From: Patiria pectinifera
Taxonomy: Eukaryota > Echinodermata > Asteroidea > Valvatida > Asterinidae
Assembly: GCA_029964075.1 (NCBI GenBank)
Contig: CM057136.1
Span: forward strand, 9,052,001-9,116,000
Length of the DNA: 64,000 nucleotides
Direction of reading: 5' to 3'
This document shows positions 32,861-43,645 of the stretch, one piece after another. Position 1 is the first letter of the stretch. Each line of letters starts with the position of its first letter. Position numbers and translations under genes: made by a program. The notes beneath the pieces were generated by a model that worked only from the letters and a program-made list of their open reading frames with translations, made no database searches and was not told the origin of the DNA.

Positions 32861-32932
32861 TCGATGGGTGGTCGAGTAGTATGACATCTTCACTAGAAAG
32901 CAGGAGGTCGCGGGTCGAGTCCCACCCGAGTG
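32861..32932 (+). repeat. tRNA-derived SINE head, copy 2
   Basis: Contains GGTGGTCGAGTAGTATGACA (A-box region), ACTAGAAAGCAGGAGGTCG and a B-box-like GGGTCGAGTCCCAC, followed by a T-run. The preceding word AACCAGCCAACGGATC and following words CCGTCGGTGAAGGGCAAAAC are shared with copy 3. Confidence 0.65.
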
Positions 32933-33006
32933 ATTTTTTCCACCGTCGGTGAAGGGCAAAACCTAAGTTGATTTGTGTCACCACGACGCAAAATTTCATC
33001 TTATAA

Positions 33007-34617
33007 TATAGGTTTTCACCAAGTTTTCATTCAATTTAACGCCTGGCTCATTCGATTTAGATTGAAATTGAAAGATCGTGCAGATCGGCATTCGACAATC
33101 AAAAAGAATCCTTCAGTTTCACTATCCGAGCATTCTATCGCCTTTTAGCTTCACTCGTCCCTATCAAAGATGCATTCATATTAAAAGTATCGCGTTGTTC
33201 ATTCAATTTCGTCTTAACCATTAGTAAGGGGTTGATCGGGCATTCGTTTTCATTAATGGGCAAACATGTTTCACATTTTGTCAAACATCTTTTAAGACTT
33301 CATACGTGTCCGTACTCCTTAGCGTAAATCATATTTGATGACTTCAAACCGTAGATTGACTTTCTTTCTTAGTTAAAGGGTTTGTGCAAGGAATTTTTCT
33401 CATGAATTCTTTTTGCGCAACTCTGTGAAATGTACGAAAACTACACATTTGACAACACTTTTGGGGTTAATCTTATTGCAAATATCCACTTCTTTAAACA
33501 TTTAAAAGTTTCCATGTTTTTCCGGACTAATGCTGTTACTGTGATGTCATTTCAGGAAGACACTGTTCAGTTTAGGGTTTTTCTTTCAAATTATTAATCC
33601 AAAATTTGCTAATTGAAAACATTTGTGGGAAAGGGTTGGTAATTGGCTTACTGCCATGTACTGACACATCATATAATCACCAAATTAAAGAAATTTATGA
33701 CAGCAAAATATCAAAAATTCTAGCAACTTTTTTTGCTGAAATAGCCGTGTTTTTTCTAATGAATATGAAACTTTGCATTAGCATAAAAACGGAGAAGGCA
33801 CCAAAAACACCCATCAACGTGGAAAATAAAATTTGCAAATAGGTTTAAATGTGACAAAGATGTATTTTCAAGGTTTGCATTGAAACCTTTGCATGGGCCC
33901 TGTGAATATGGTCAGTGTTCGGTCACACATACGCTAGAAAACATTTAAGAAATAACGCAAGAGAAGTGTTCCCGACGGTACAACCATTGCCAAACATACG
34001 TGTCCCGATGTCTTACACGTCAAGAAATCGTCAACGTAAAAAGGCCCCTTGATCAAACGTTTAAACAAGTAGAAAAGATCAACAGTGAATTTTTTTTTAT
34101 CTTAGTCCCTTTCAATTCATTATTTCGTTGCATCTTGTTTCCCTCATATCAGTTGATTTGTAGCATTGTAAATTTTACAGTCATCAAGAATTCGGGGGGG
34201 GGGGGGAATGAACCTCGGAGAAAAATAGGGAAAAACATGATTAAACAATCTTACTAATTAAAATGACCAAACGATGAAAGCGATTGCCCATAAACGAATA
34301 AGAAACGAAAAGCATGGTTATACGTTATAAGCGCACAGATGTTCGCTAATTTGAATACGTCAACCGTCAAAAGGTTGCAAGGACTTAATTTAAGACTGCT
34401 ACAAGTTAAGTCTTGAATGCACCAAAACGAAATAGGCTGCCCGAAAACGAAAACGAACATTCACAGCCAAATCTTGGCTGCCTAAAAATGAAATTGAATG
34501 AAACCCAAATGAAAAAGAAACTGCAATTGGACCACATGTGCAAAACTCACGCGAAATTGAATGGCAGATAATGAAACTGATTTTAAAAAAATCGGAAATT
34601 CGCCGGGAAAACCTATA
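33007..34617 (+). mobile_element. TATAGG-family element C1 (1.6 kb)
   Basis: Begins TATAGGTTTTCACCAAG and ends CGCCGGGAAAACCTATA. Compared with C2 it lacks about ten bases after TATAGGTTTT. The interior is AT-rich, shares words such as ATCGGCATTCGACAATCAAA and AAACGTTTAAACAAGT with C2-C4, and has no recognisable protein. Non-autonomous TIR transposon; superfamily unknown. Confidence 0.8.
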
Positions 34618-34666
34618 GTTTATTCGGTACGCCCGCTATACATCAGATCCGAACCAGCCAACCGAT

Positions 34667-34735
34667 CTCGGTGGTCGAGTGGTAAGGCATCTGCACTAGA
34701 AAGCAGGAGGTCGTGAGTTCGAGTATCACCCGAGT
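34667..34735 (+). repeat. tRNA-derived SINE head, copy 3
   Basis: The best-preserved copy: CTCGGTGGTCGAGTGGTAAG, then a CTGCACTAGAAAGCAG anticodon-arm-like hairpin, then GTGAGTTCGAGTATCAC and CCGAG closing the acceptor stem. If read as a tRNA the loop CTAGAAA would give anticodon AGA (Ser). A T-run follows. Shared flanks with copy 2 argue for a SINE. Confidence 0.6.
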
Positions 34736-34855
34736 GATTTTTTTCCAAACTTTCACTCGGGAGGTAACAAACTGAGTATACATTTGTGTATACGTCGGTG
34801 AAGGGCAAAACCTAATTTGATTTATATCACCCCGACGCAAAATTCCATCTTATAA

Positions 34856-36502
34856 TATAGGTTTTTCCGGCGAATTTCACCAAGTTTTCATTCAATTTAG
34901 CGCCTGGCTAATTCCATTTAGATTGAAATTGAAAAATCATGCAGATCGCCATTCGACAATCAAAAAGAATCATTCAATTTCACTATCCGAGCAATCTATC
35001 GCATTTAAGCTTCCTGTAAAATGATGCATTCAGATTAAAAGTATCGCGCTGTTCATTCAATTTCGTCCGAATCACTAGCCTGGGGTTGATCGTGCATTCA
35101 TTTTCATTAATGGGCAAACATATTTTACATTTTGTCAAGCATGTTTAAGACTTCCTACATGTACCATTCTTAATTATCTCGTCGTAAATCATATCCGATG
35201 TCTTCAATCAGTAAATACACCCCTCTCTTTCTTTATTAAAGGGGCCGTGCAATTAATTTATCTCAGGAATACATTTTGCGCACTTTCCTACAACTTTGAA
35301 ATGTATGAAAACTATTTTGACATCCTTTATTGATTAGTTTTATTGCAAAGTGCACGTCTTTAACATTTACAAGTTAACATACTTTTTCCGAATTACTGAG
35401 CCCGCTGTTGCTGTGGTGTGAGTTCAGGTAGACACTGATCAGTTGAGGGGTTTTCTTTCAAATTATTCACCCAAATTTTGCTAATTGAAACCATTAGTGA
35501 GAAAGGATTGCTCATTAGCTTACTGGCATGTACTGACAGAGCAAAGAATCATCAAAGAAAAGAAATTCATGACAGAAAAATATCCAAAATTCTAGCAAAT
35601 TTTTGTGCTGAAATAGCCAGTTAACATATCTGCCCGGAATGACATCGAAGTTTTGCTCATGAATATCGAACTTTGCATCAGCATAGAAAGGGAGAAGGCA
35701 CCAAAAACACCTTTCAAAATGAAACAATTTGAAACTTGAAAATAAGGTTAAAATGTGACAAACAGATGTGTGTTCAACGTTTGAATTAACTTTGCATGTG
35801 CCCTTTAAATTGGTGTTCGGCCAGACACAAGCATGAAAAAAAAAACATATAAGAAATCACCCAAGAGAAGTGTTCCCGATGGTACAACTATATATTGCCA
35901 AACGTACATGCCCCGATGTCTCGCACGTCAAAAACTCGTCAACGTTAAAAGAAGCCCCTTGATCAAACGTTTAAGCATGTAGAAATGTTTATCTTAGCCC
36001 TTTTCATTTCATTATTTTGGTACATATTGCATCCCTCATATCAGTTAACTTGTTGCATTGTAAATTTTGCAGTCACCAAGATTTTTATGCAGAAATTTAC
36101 CTCGAAGCAAAATAGGAAAATGTATCAGTAAAACATCTTATTAATTGGAATAACCAAATGATGACAGTGATTGCCCATAATCGAATAAGAAACAAAAAGC
36201 ATGATAATACGCTATAAGCGCACCGACGTTCGCTAATTTGAATGCGTCAACCGTCAAAATGTAGCAAAGACTTCATTTAAGAGTGCTACAAGGTAAGTCT
36301 TGAATGCACCAAAACGAAATAGAATGCCGCACAAAGAAAACGAACATTCAGTGCAAAATCTTGGCTACCTAAAAATGAAATTGGATGCCCCAAAATGAAA
36401 AAGAAATCCCTATTTGATCGCATGTGCAAAACTCACGCGTAATTGAATGGCTGATAATGAAAATGTTTCGGAAAATTCTGAAATTGGCCGGGAAAACCTA
36501 TA
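34856..36502 (+). mobile_element. TATAGG-family element C2 (1.65 kb)
   Basis: Begins TATAGGTTTTTCCGGCGAAT and ends GGCCGGGAAAACCTATA, giving the full terminal inverted repeat. Aligns along its length with C1 in the same orientation. With its SINE head it forms a tandem unit of about 1.8 kb together with the C1 unit. Confidence 0.85.
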
Positions 36503-37139
36503 GTTTGTATCAGGGTTGATTTTCATTCCATGTCTCAAATTCCAGCTGGGAACAGGTTGAAGAAAAGTCGCTGAGAATGACGGTCCGTGGAAAAGAAAGA
36601 AAAGCTCGAACGAAAACGGTAGCCGGGTTGTGGCAGATTCCCCAAATCCAAATATAGGCTGCCGTACCCAAGGATAATTATTTTCACCAAAAGCCTTTCT
36701 GTATTTTATGTTATGTCATATATAATACATTAACCATCGGAATACACACAAAGGAACGCAGTCATCAAGCGCTTGCTTTCTGCCTCATTGCTTACTAGTA
36801 TTGTCGATAGGTTATTAAATATGAATTTAATAATATTCCTCCATCGTAGATTTTTGTTATGATGAGTTTGCACTTAAATGCAAGGCCGGTAGAATCGGGC
36901 GAACAAGAGAGTTACCGCATGAGACCTCATAGTGTGTACATTCATGTTTATCTTCCTGATCCGAAAGTCACAGGGAGCAATGATATTTGGAAGAGGCAAA
37001 CATATTCAAACGATATGAGACAGGGAGGTACTGATAAAGGGGGTGATTCAGTCGTTGGTTAATGAGTATGAAGACAAAAATTGGATCAATGCCTTTTAAA
37101 ATATGAAGAAGTCAGCCAAGAATAGGCCTTCCTTTTCAA
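36503..37139. other. spacer between inverted elements
   Basis: Separates C2 (plus) from C3 (minus). No gene recognised; a 67-codon frame at 36859 has no motif. Confidence 0.4.
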
Positions 37140-38867
37140 TATAGGTTTTCTCGGGAAATTTCGAATTGTTCTAATCAGTTTCATTATCAGCCATTAAATT
37201 TCGCGTGAGTTTTGCACATGTGGTGAGTTTCTTTTTCATTTTGGGTTCATTCAATTTCATTTTTAGGCAGCCAAGATTTTGCTCTGAATGTTCGTTTTCG
37301 ATTTTGGACATCCTATTTCGTTTTTGTGCATTCAAGACTTAATTTGTAGCAGTCTTAAATTAAGTCTTTGCAACCTTTTGACGGTTACCGCATTTAAATT
37401 AGCGAACATCCGTGCGCTTGTAACGTATAACCATGCTTTTCGTTTCTTATTCGTTTATGGGCAATCGCTTTCATCGTTTGGTAATTTAAATTAGTAAAAA
37501 AAAATTAATCGATACATTTTCCTATTTTTCTCCGAGGTTCATTCGCCCCCCCCCCAAAAAAAACAACTTGATGACTGTAAAATTTACAATGTTACAAATT
37601 AACTGATAGGCCCTATGAGGGAAACAAGATGTAATTAGGAATTAATTAGCTAAAGGGGGCTAAGATAATTTATTTTTCACTATTTATCTTTTCTAGTCTT
37701 TAAACGTTTGAGCAAGGGGCGTCTTTACGTTGACGATTTCTTGACGTGCAAGACATCGGAACACCTATGTTTGGCAATGGTTGTACCATCGGGAACATTT
37801 CTCTTGAGTTATTTCTTAAATGTTTTCATGCGCATGTCTGACCGAACACTTACCGTTTTCACAGGGTCCATGCAAAGTAAGATTGCAATGCAAACCTTGA
37901 AAATACATCTTTGTGTCACATTTAACCTTATTTGCAAGTTTCATTTTCCATTTTGAGGAGTGTTTTTGGTGCCTTCTCCGTTTTATGCTAATGCAAAGTT
38001 TCATATTTATTAAAAAAAACCCGTGATGGCATTCCGGGCATGATTAATGTTACACGGCTATTTCAGCAAACAAAGTTGCTAGAATTTTGGATATTTTGCT
38101 GTCATAAATTTCTTTTATTTAGTGATTATATAATGTGTCAGTACATGGCAGTAAGCCAATGACCAACCCTTTTCCACAAATGTTTTTTCATTACCAAATT
38201 TTCGATGAATAATTTGAAAGGAAAAAACCCTAAACTAAACAGTGTCTTCCTGAAATAACATCACAGTAACAGTGCGCTCATACGTAGTCCGGAAAAGCAT
38301 GGAAAATGTTTAAAGAAGTGCACTGTTGCAGTAAGATATAACCATTTTTGTCAAATGCGTAGTTTCCTTAAATTTCACAGTAGTATAAAGAGTTGCACAA
38401 TAAGATTTCCTGAGAAAAATTCATTGCACATACCCTTTAATTACGAAAGAAAGGCATCTACGGATTGAAGTCATCAAATATGATTAACGCTAAGGAGTAC
38501 GGACACGTATGAAGTCTTAAAAGATGTTTTGACAAAATGTGAAATATGTTTGCCCATTAATGAAAAGTTGAAAACGAATGCCCGATCAACCCCTTACTAA
38601 TGGTTTAGACGAAATTTAACGAATGCCCGATCAGCCCTTACTAATGGTTTAGACGAAATTGAATGAACAACGCGATACTTATAAAATGAATGCATCTTTG
38701 ATAGGGACGAGTGAAGCTAAACGGCGATAGAATGCTCGAATAGTGAAAATAGATTCTTTTTGATTGTCGAATGCCGATCTGCGTAATCTTTCAATTTCAA
38801 TTTAAATGGAATGAGCCGGGCGTTAAATTGAATGAAAGCTTGGTGAAATTAGCCGGGAAAACCTATA
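37140..38867 (-). mobile_element. TATAGG-family element C3 (1.7 kb, inverted)
   Basis: Begins TATAGGTTTTCTCGGGAAAT and ends AGCCGGGAAAACCTATA, with the interior in the opposite orientation to C1 and C2: for example GATTGTCGAATGCCGATCTG near the right end is the inverse of the word near the left end of C1. A short local duplication (CGAATGCCCGATCA, about 45 bp) occurs at about 38575-38650. Confidence 0.85.
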
Positions 38868-38869
38868 TT

Positions 38870-40226
38870 AACGTATAACTATGCTTTTCGTTTCTTATTC
38901 GTTTATGGGCAATCGCTTTCATCGTTTGGTCATTTAAGTTTTTTAATCGATATATTTTCCTATTTTCCTCCGAGGTTCATTTCCCCCCAAAATCTTGATG
39001 ACTACAAAATTTGCAATGTTACAAATTAATTGATATGAGGGGAAACAACATGTAACGAAATAATTAATTGAGAGGGACTAAGATCATTTCCTTTTCACTG
39101 TTTATCTTTTCTACTTGTTTAAACGTTTGAGCAAGGGGCATCTTTACGTTGACGATTTCTTGACGTGCAACACATCGGGACACGTATGTTTGGCAATGGT
39201 TGAACCATCTCTTGCGTTATTTCTTGAATGTTTTCTTGCGTATGTCAGAGCGAACACTTACCGTATTCAAAGGGCCCATGCAAAGTAATTTTTTCAATGC
39301 AAACCTTGAAAATACATCTTTGTGTCACATTTAACCTTTAGCAAGTTTTATTTAATTTTCCTTTTTATGGGTTGTTTTAGTGCCTTCTCTGTGTTTATGT
39401 TAATGCAAAGTTTTATATTAATTAGAAAACCTGTGATGGCATTCCGGGCGCGGCTAATGTTACATGGCTATTTCAGCACAAACAGTTGTTAGAATTTTGG
39501 ATATTTTGCTGTCATAAATTTCTTTTATTTTGTGATTCTTTGATGTGTCAGTAAATGGCAGTAAGCCATCGAGCAACCCTTTCCCACACATGTTTTGAAT
39601 TAGCAAATTTTGGAAGAATAAGTTGAAAGAAAACCCCCTAAACTTCCTGAAATGACATCATAGTAACAGCGCGCTCATACGTAGTCCGGAAAAAAACATG
39701 GAAACTTTCAAATATTTAAGGAAGTGCACTTTTGCAATAACATTAACCAAAAAATGTTGTCAAATGTGTATTTTTTTTTTACATTTCACAAAGAGTTACA
39801 CAAAAAGAATTCCTGAGAAAAATTCATTGCACATACCCTTTAATTAAGAAAGAAAGAAAGGCATCTTCGGATTGAAGACATTACATATGAGTTACGCTAA
39901 GGAATACGGACACATATGAAGTCTTAAAAGATGTTTGACAAAATGTGAAATATGTTTGCCCATTAATGAAAACGAATGCCCGATCAACCCCTTAATGCTG
40001 GTTTAGACGAAATTGAATGAACAACGCGGTACTTTTAATATAAACGCATCTTTGATAGGGACGAGTGAAGCTAAAAGGCTATAGAATGCTCGGATAGTGA
40101 AATTGAATGATTCTTTTTGATTGTCGAATGCCGATCTGCGTGATCTTTCAATTTGCAATCTAAATCGAATGAGTCAGGCGTTAAATTGAATGAAAACTTG
40201 GTGAAATCGGCCGAGTAAATCTATAA
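38870..40226 (-). mobile_element. TATAGG-family element C4 (truncated, inverted)
   Basis: Starts abruptly at AACGTATAACTATGCTTTTC, equivalent to an internal point of C3 (about 37424), then follows C3 to GCCGAGTAAATCTATA. It abuts C3 with no spacer, so C3 probably inserted into it or the pair arose by unequal exchange. Confidence 0.8.
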
Positions 40227-40295
40227 TAAGACAAATATCACTGTCGTTTCAAATAAAAATTTAAAAATTGGGCCACGGTTGTCACTATTTTTATT

Positions 40296-40779
40296 ATTGG
40301 TCTTCCCGGCTATTTCAAAAAGTTCTTCATTCGAATTCACTGTTTCTAATATTCATTTTCGTCCATCAACATCCATTTAGTGCACTTCCAATGTTTAATT
40401 TTGTCTTTTGTCAATTTCAAATTCAATTCATACAAGCAAATTCCAACAATGTTTAATTTACACGTTTTCGTCCCGGAGTATTCGATCTCGTCTCGTCCAC
40501 GCCAAACCTTGTTATTCAGAAATCAAATTCGTTTAATTGATTTATATAAGAAGAATTCGATCTCTGAATGCTGCCATTCGCAAACAGCTTAGACGAATTT
40601 GATCTGTGATGTCGAATATTCTCGACCCGGTGACTAAAGAGGGTGACCAAACTTTGAAATTAAATGGTAAATGACTAAGTGGTTTTCTTAAAGCATGTGA
40701 AATGTTTCTCGGACGAAATTGATTGTGAGAGTTGGTGATTTTGAATGAAAATGTTTTTAAATAGCCGGGAAAACCTATA
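40296..40779. mobile_element. TATAGG-family short derivative C5
   Basis: TCTTCCCGGCTATTTCAAAA at the left and TTTTTAAATAGCCGGGAAAA at the right are inverse ends matching the family termini, but the interior does not align with C1-C4. The gypsy element inserted immediately at its right end (CCTATAGTAT). Confidence 0.65.
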
Positions 40780-40783
40780 GTAT

Positions 40784-41769
40784 TGTAGTAGCCAAATTGT
40801 TGTGTTTATTGTTAGTGTGCCCTCTGTGGACAGCGTGTGAACACTAAGGTCAAAGTTCGCGCACTCTGTAGATTTCTGATTTCTCATCGTTCAATCACGG
40901 TCATACTAAAAAGCGTCAACACAGCGTCAACACACTCCAAAGCGTCAACACAGCGTCAACACAGCGTCAACACATCCAAAATGCATTAAAAGTGACAAAA
41001 GCAGTATGTAACCCATAGAGTATGGTCAGAAACAAGATTTTGGCTTAAAACTAATAGGTTAAACGTCTGAAAATTTTGATTTTCAGTTCAAGAAAATTGG
41101 CTCTCCGTGCCACTCCGAAATCGGCTGCCATGTTGCCTCAGTGGTGCGGACCATACCATTATGCTAATGTGTGATAGCGTTCTACAATAAACCAACAGAG
41201 AGGGCGCGGCCGGCCAATACCAAAAGATGTCCATTTCAATAAAGTAAATGAAACATAAACACAACTCACAAAATAATGATCCACCACTCCGATCCTCAGT
41301 CGTCACAGATATGATATCCCTCTGTTGTTTATGACAAGATAATGTCATTACCTGTACACCGTACCCCTACTTGAAATGGTGTAGTCCAAGCTTTGCGCGA
41401 AGTCAAGACGGCGGACAACGGCCGTGCAAGCGAAAGGTCATTTTTTTCGCGTGGAAATACTATATTTTTAACAAGTAAGTGGAAACTCAAGCCAATGGAA
41501 ATTCTCTTTTATTCTATGCTTTACAATTATATACCATTTTTGTTAATTCAGAATGTGTTATGGATGTGTTGACGGTGTGTTGACGCTTCTGTCATGTGTT
41601 GACGCTGTGTTGACGCTTTTTAGTGCGACCCTTCAATCACATGTCTGAAGTTTCATACCGATGTTTTCGCTGTTCTTCTTTGCCTCGTAAATTGAGTTAT
41701 TTGTTGTGGATAATAAACTATCTTGAACGCAAATATTGTCTGCAGCCTTGTAGTACTTGTAGCTACTAT
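40784..41769 (+). repeat. 5' LTR (interrupted)
   Basis: About 244 bp of LTR sequence split by a 733-bp MITE. An AATAAA signal lies near the 3' part. Contains GATTTCTGATTTCTCATC where the 3' LTR has only GATTTCTCATC. Confidence 0.92.
40899..41631. mobile_element. 733-bp MITE in the 5' LTR, exact 9-bp TSD
   Basis: TTCAATCAC is duplicated (40890-40898 and 41632-41640); the 3' LTR keeps the empty site at 48038-48046. Ends are CTAAAAAGCGTCAACACAGC and its inverse. The left end carries several AGCGTCAACACA direct units, the right end the inverse units, so the termini are minisatellite-like. 9-bp duplication suggests a Mutator-like mobiliser. Confidence 0.9.
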
Positions 41770-41772
41770 AAT

Positions 41773-41787
41773 TGGTGACCCTGACGG
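41773..41787 (+). other. primer-binding site (tRNA-Trp type)
   Basis: TGGTGACCCTGACGG starts three bases after the LTR. It matches the complement of the tRNA-Trp 3' end (TGGTGACCCCGACG) with one substitution. Confidence 0.7.
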
Positions 41788-41801
41788 TGGAAATACGCGA
41801 A

Positions 41802-43645
41802 ATGGAGTCAAAGGACGGAGCAGAAAATGTTGCAACTTCGAGCGGGCACAGCGGACAAATGACTGCGGTAAGCATAAAACTACCGCCGTATTGGCCTGCC
41901 GATCCGTACGTATGGTTCGCCCTAGACCCGTGAACGTGGCTTGTAAACTACGCCACGCTGTTGTGTCTTTCTGAACCTGGCGAAATCGTCCCTCTGACTC
42001 CCTCCATTACACACACTGGACATTATTTTGCAAATGTAATAAGTACTCACATATGAAGCTGTCTTGAATTTGAAATCTGTTTGTACATCAAAACTTGCAT
42101 GTGACGAAATTTGAGGAAAATTCTGGCCCCGATTTTCCGGTTTATGAAGTCCTGCTAGCTGCCATTTTCTCCCAAGTGACGCATGCGCATTGCGTTTTAT
42201 TGTACCGTCCTTCGTATAATTCTACGGCTGTTTACTGTCACAGCTAAAAAGAGACATCGTTTTAGACAAGTTTCAAGTCCTTTCCTCTCTCACCGCAACG
42301 CACGCTGGCGCACGTGCGCCCACGTTCGTGAGCGCACACGTACACGAGATGAGCTGAGCTGCCAATCGGGTGAGGGGTGTTTTTTTCGGGGTTGCGACAT
42401 GAAACAGCCGTCAATATTTCCAAGCGACTCGTCCGGGGTCATTTGTCAGGGTCACTTGTCGTGTTAAATTGAAATTTCTGTACACGTTCGTATGGGTCTT
42501 TACTGATGGGCAAATTTCGTCGAAATTACACAACCTAAACAATCGGACAGGCAAATTTAGATTTCTAGGTGGGAAAGATTTCCATATACGAAGTTCACTC
42601 AACACCCTGTGTACAAACCCTATGAGATTGGACTGAAAAATTCTAAGTGTTTTCTAAGAAAATGCTTGTATTTTTTCACTGCTCAAATTGACTTTGATGA
42701 CATGAAATTGCTATTTAGGGGCTTGTTAGTCAATACAGAGGAAAATTAGTGAACTTCGCATATATGGTAATCTTGCCTTCTAGGTGAGTTTTCAACACCC
42801 ATACGAAATTATGTATGGCGGATCAATTTTCGCTAGGTTCAAAATGACATAAGAGCGTGGCGTTGTATACAACGCCACGTTCACTGGTCTAGGTTCGCCC
42901 AAGTTGAGGCCCAGTTTACTACCAGACATACAGTATCACATCAGAGGCCACGAAATACGCGTATGTGTCTGCCCTCACCCCCGAAATTGCTCAGGAAGTG
43001 CGCGATTTGCTACTCGCCCCTCCTGCAGAGAACCCTTACAAAACTTTGAGAGAAGAACTAATCAAACGCACATCTGCAACTGAACAGAAACGCCTTCAGC
43101 AACTCCTCAATGACGAGGTGCTGGGCGACCGTAAACCCACCCAGTTGCTTCGCCATATGAGACAATTACTTGGGGAACGCGTGCTTGAGGAATCAATCCT
43201 CCGCCAGCTATTTTTGCAGCGACTACCACCCAATGTGCAAATGGTGTTGGCATCAACTGGAGAAAGTGTCAAGTTGGAGCCGTTAGCTGAACTTGCCGAC
43301 AAGATCATGGATGTTGCCTTTCAGAAGCAGCCCGTGAAAGTCAACTCAGTTACACCAGACACATCTGCATGTACCCCCGCCATGCCTGCACCGCTGACAG
43401 AACTGGAACTCCTGCGAAAGGAAATCGGTCAACTCTCGCTTCAAGTACAAGCCTTGTCACACCGCCCACGTTCTCGCAGTCGACCCCGTAATCGCTCGCG
43501 ATCACAGACACCTACTCCATCCACCGGAGATTCGGCAGCCGCTGATCTCTCTTCCTGGTGTTGGTACCATGCGTCTTTTGGTGACCAAGCTCGCAAATGC
43601 CACCAGCCATGTCAGTATCCGGGAAACGCAACCGCCAGCAACTAA
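41802..43645 (+). pseudogene. gag: gag, split by insertion and frameshifted
   Basis: ATG at 41802 opens a frame with LPPYWPADPYVWFA, typical of the gag N-terminus in this clade, and is cut at 41922 by a 969-bp element. The frame resumes at 42892 with VEAQFTTRH, then a frameshift near 42930 precedes the long open part from about 42950 to 43645 (SALTPEIAQEVRDLL). This part ends with an Arg/Ser-rich stretch and CWYH then KCHQPC, a C-x2-H-x9-C-x3-C motif that replaces the usual CCHC knuckle. The product would be the capsid/nucleocapsid polyprotein. The pol frame begins in the -1 register and overlaps by 49 bp. Confidence 0.88.
41923..42891. mobile_element. 969-bp MITE in gag, exact 9-bp TSD
   Basis: GGTTCGCCC is duplicated exactly (41914-41922 and 42892-42900). 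Ends TAGACCCGTGAACGTGGC and GCCACGTTCACTGGTCTA are inverse with one mismatch, and a second inner CGTGGCGTTGTATACAACGCCACG palindrome lies at the right end. No transposase inside. Confidence 0.92.

Noticed and set aside
34667-34735. Functional tRNA-Ser (AGA) gene
   Set aside because: The fold is fair, but flanks are shared with two other copies and the B box and stems carry changes, so a SINE head is more likely.
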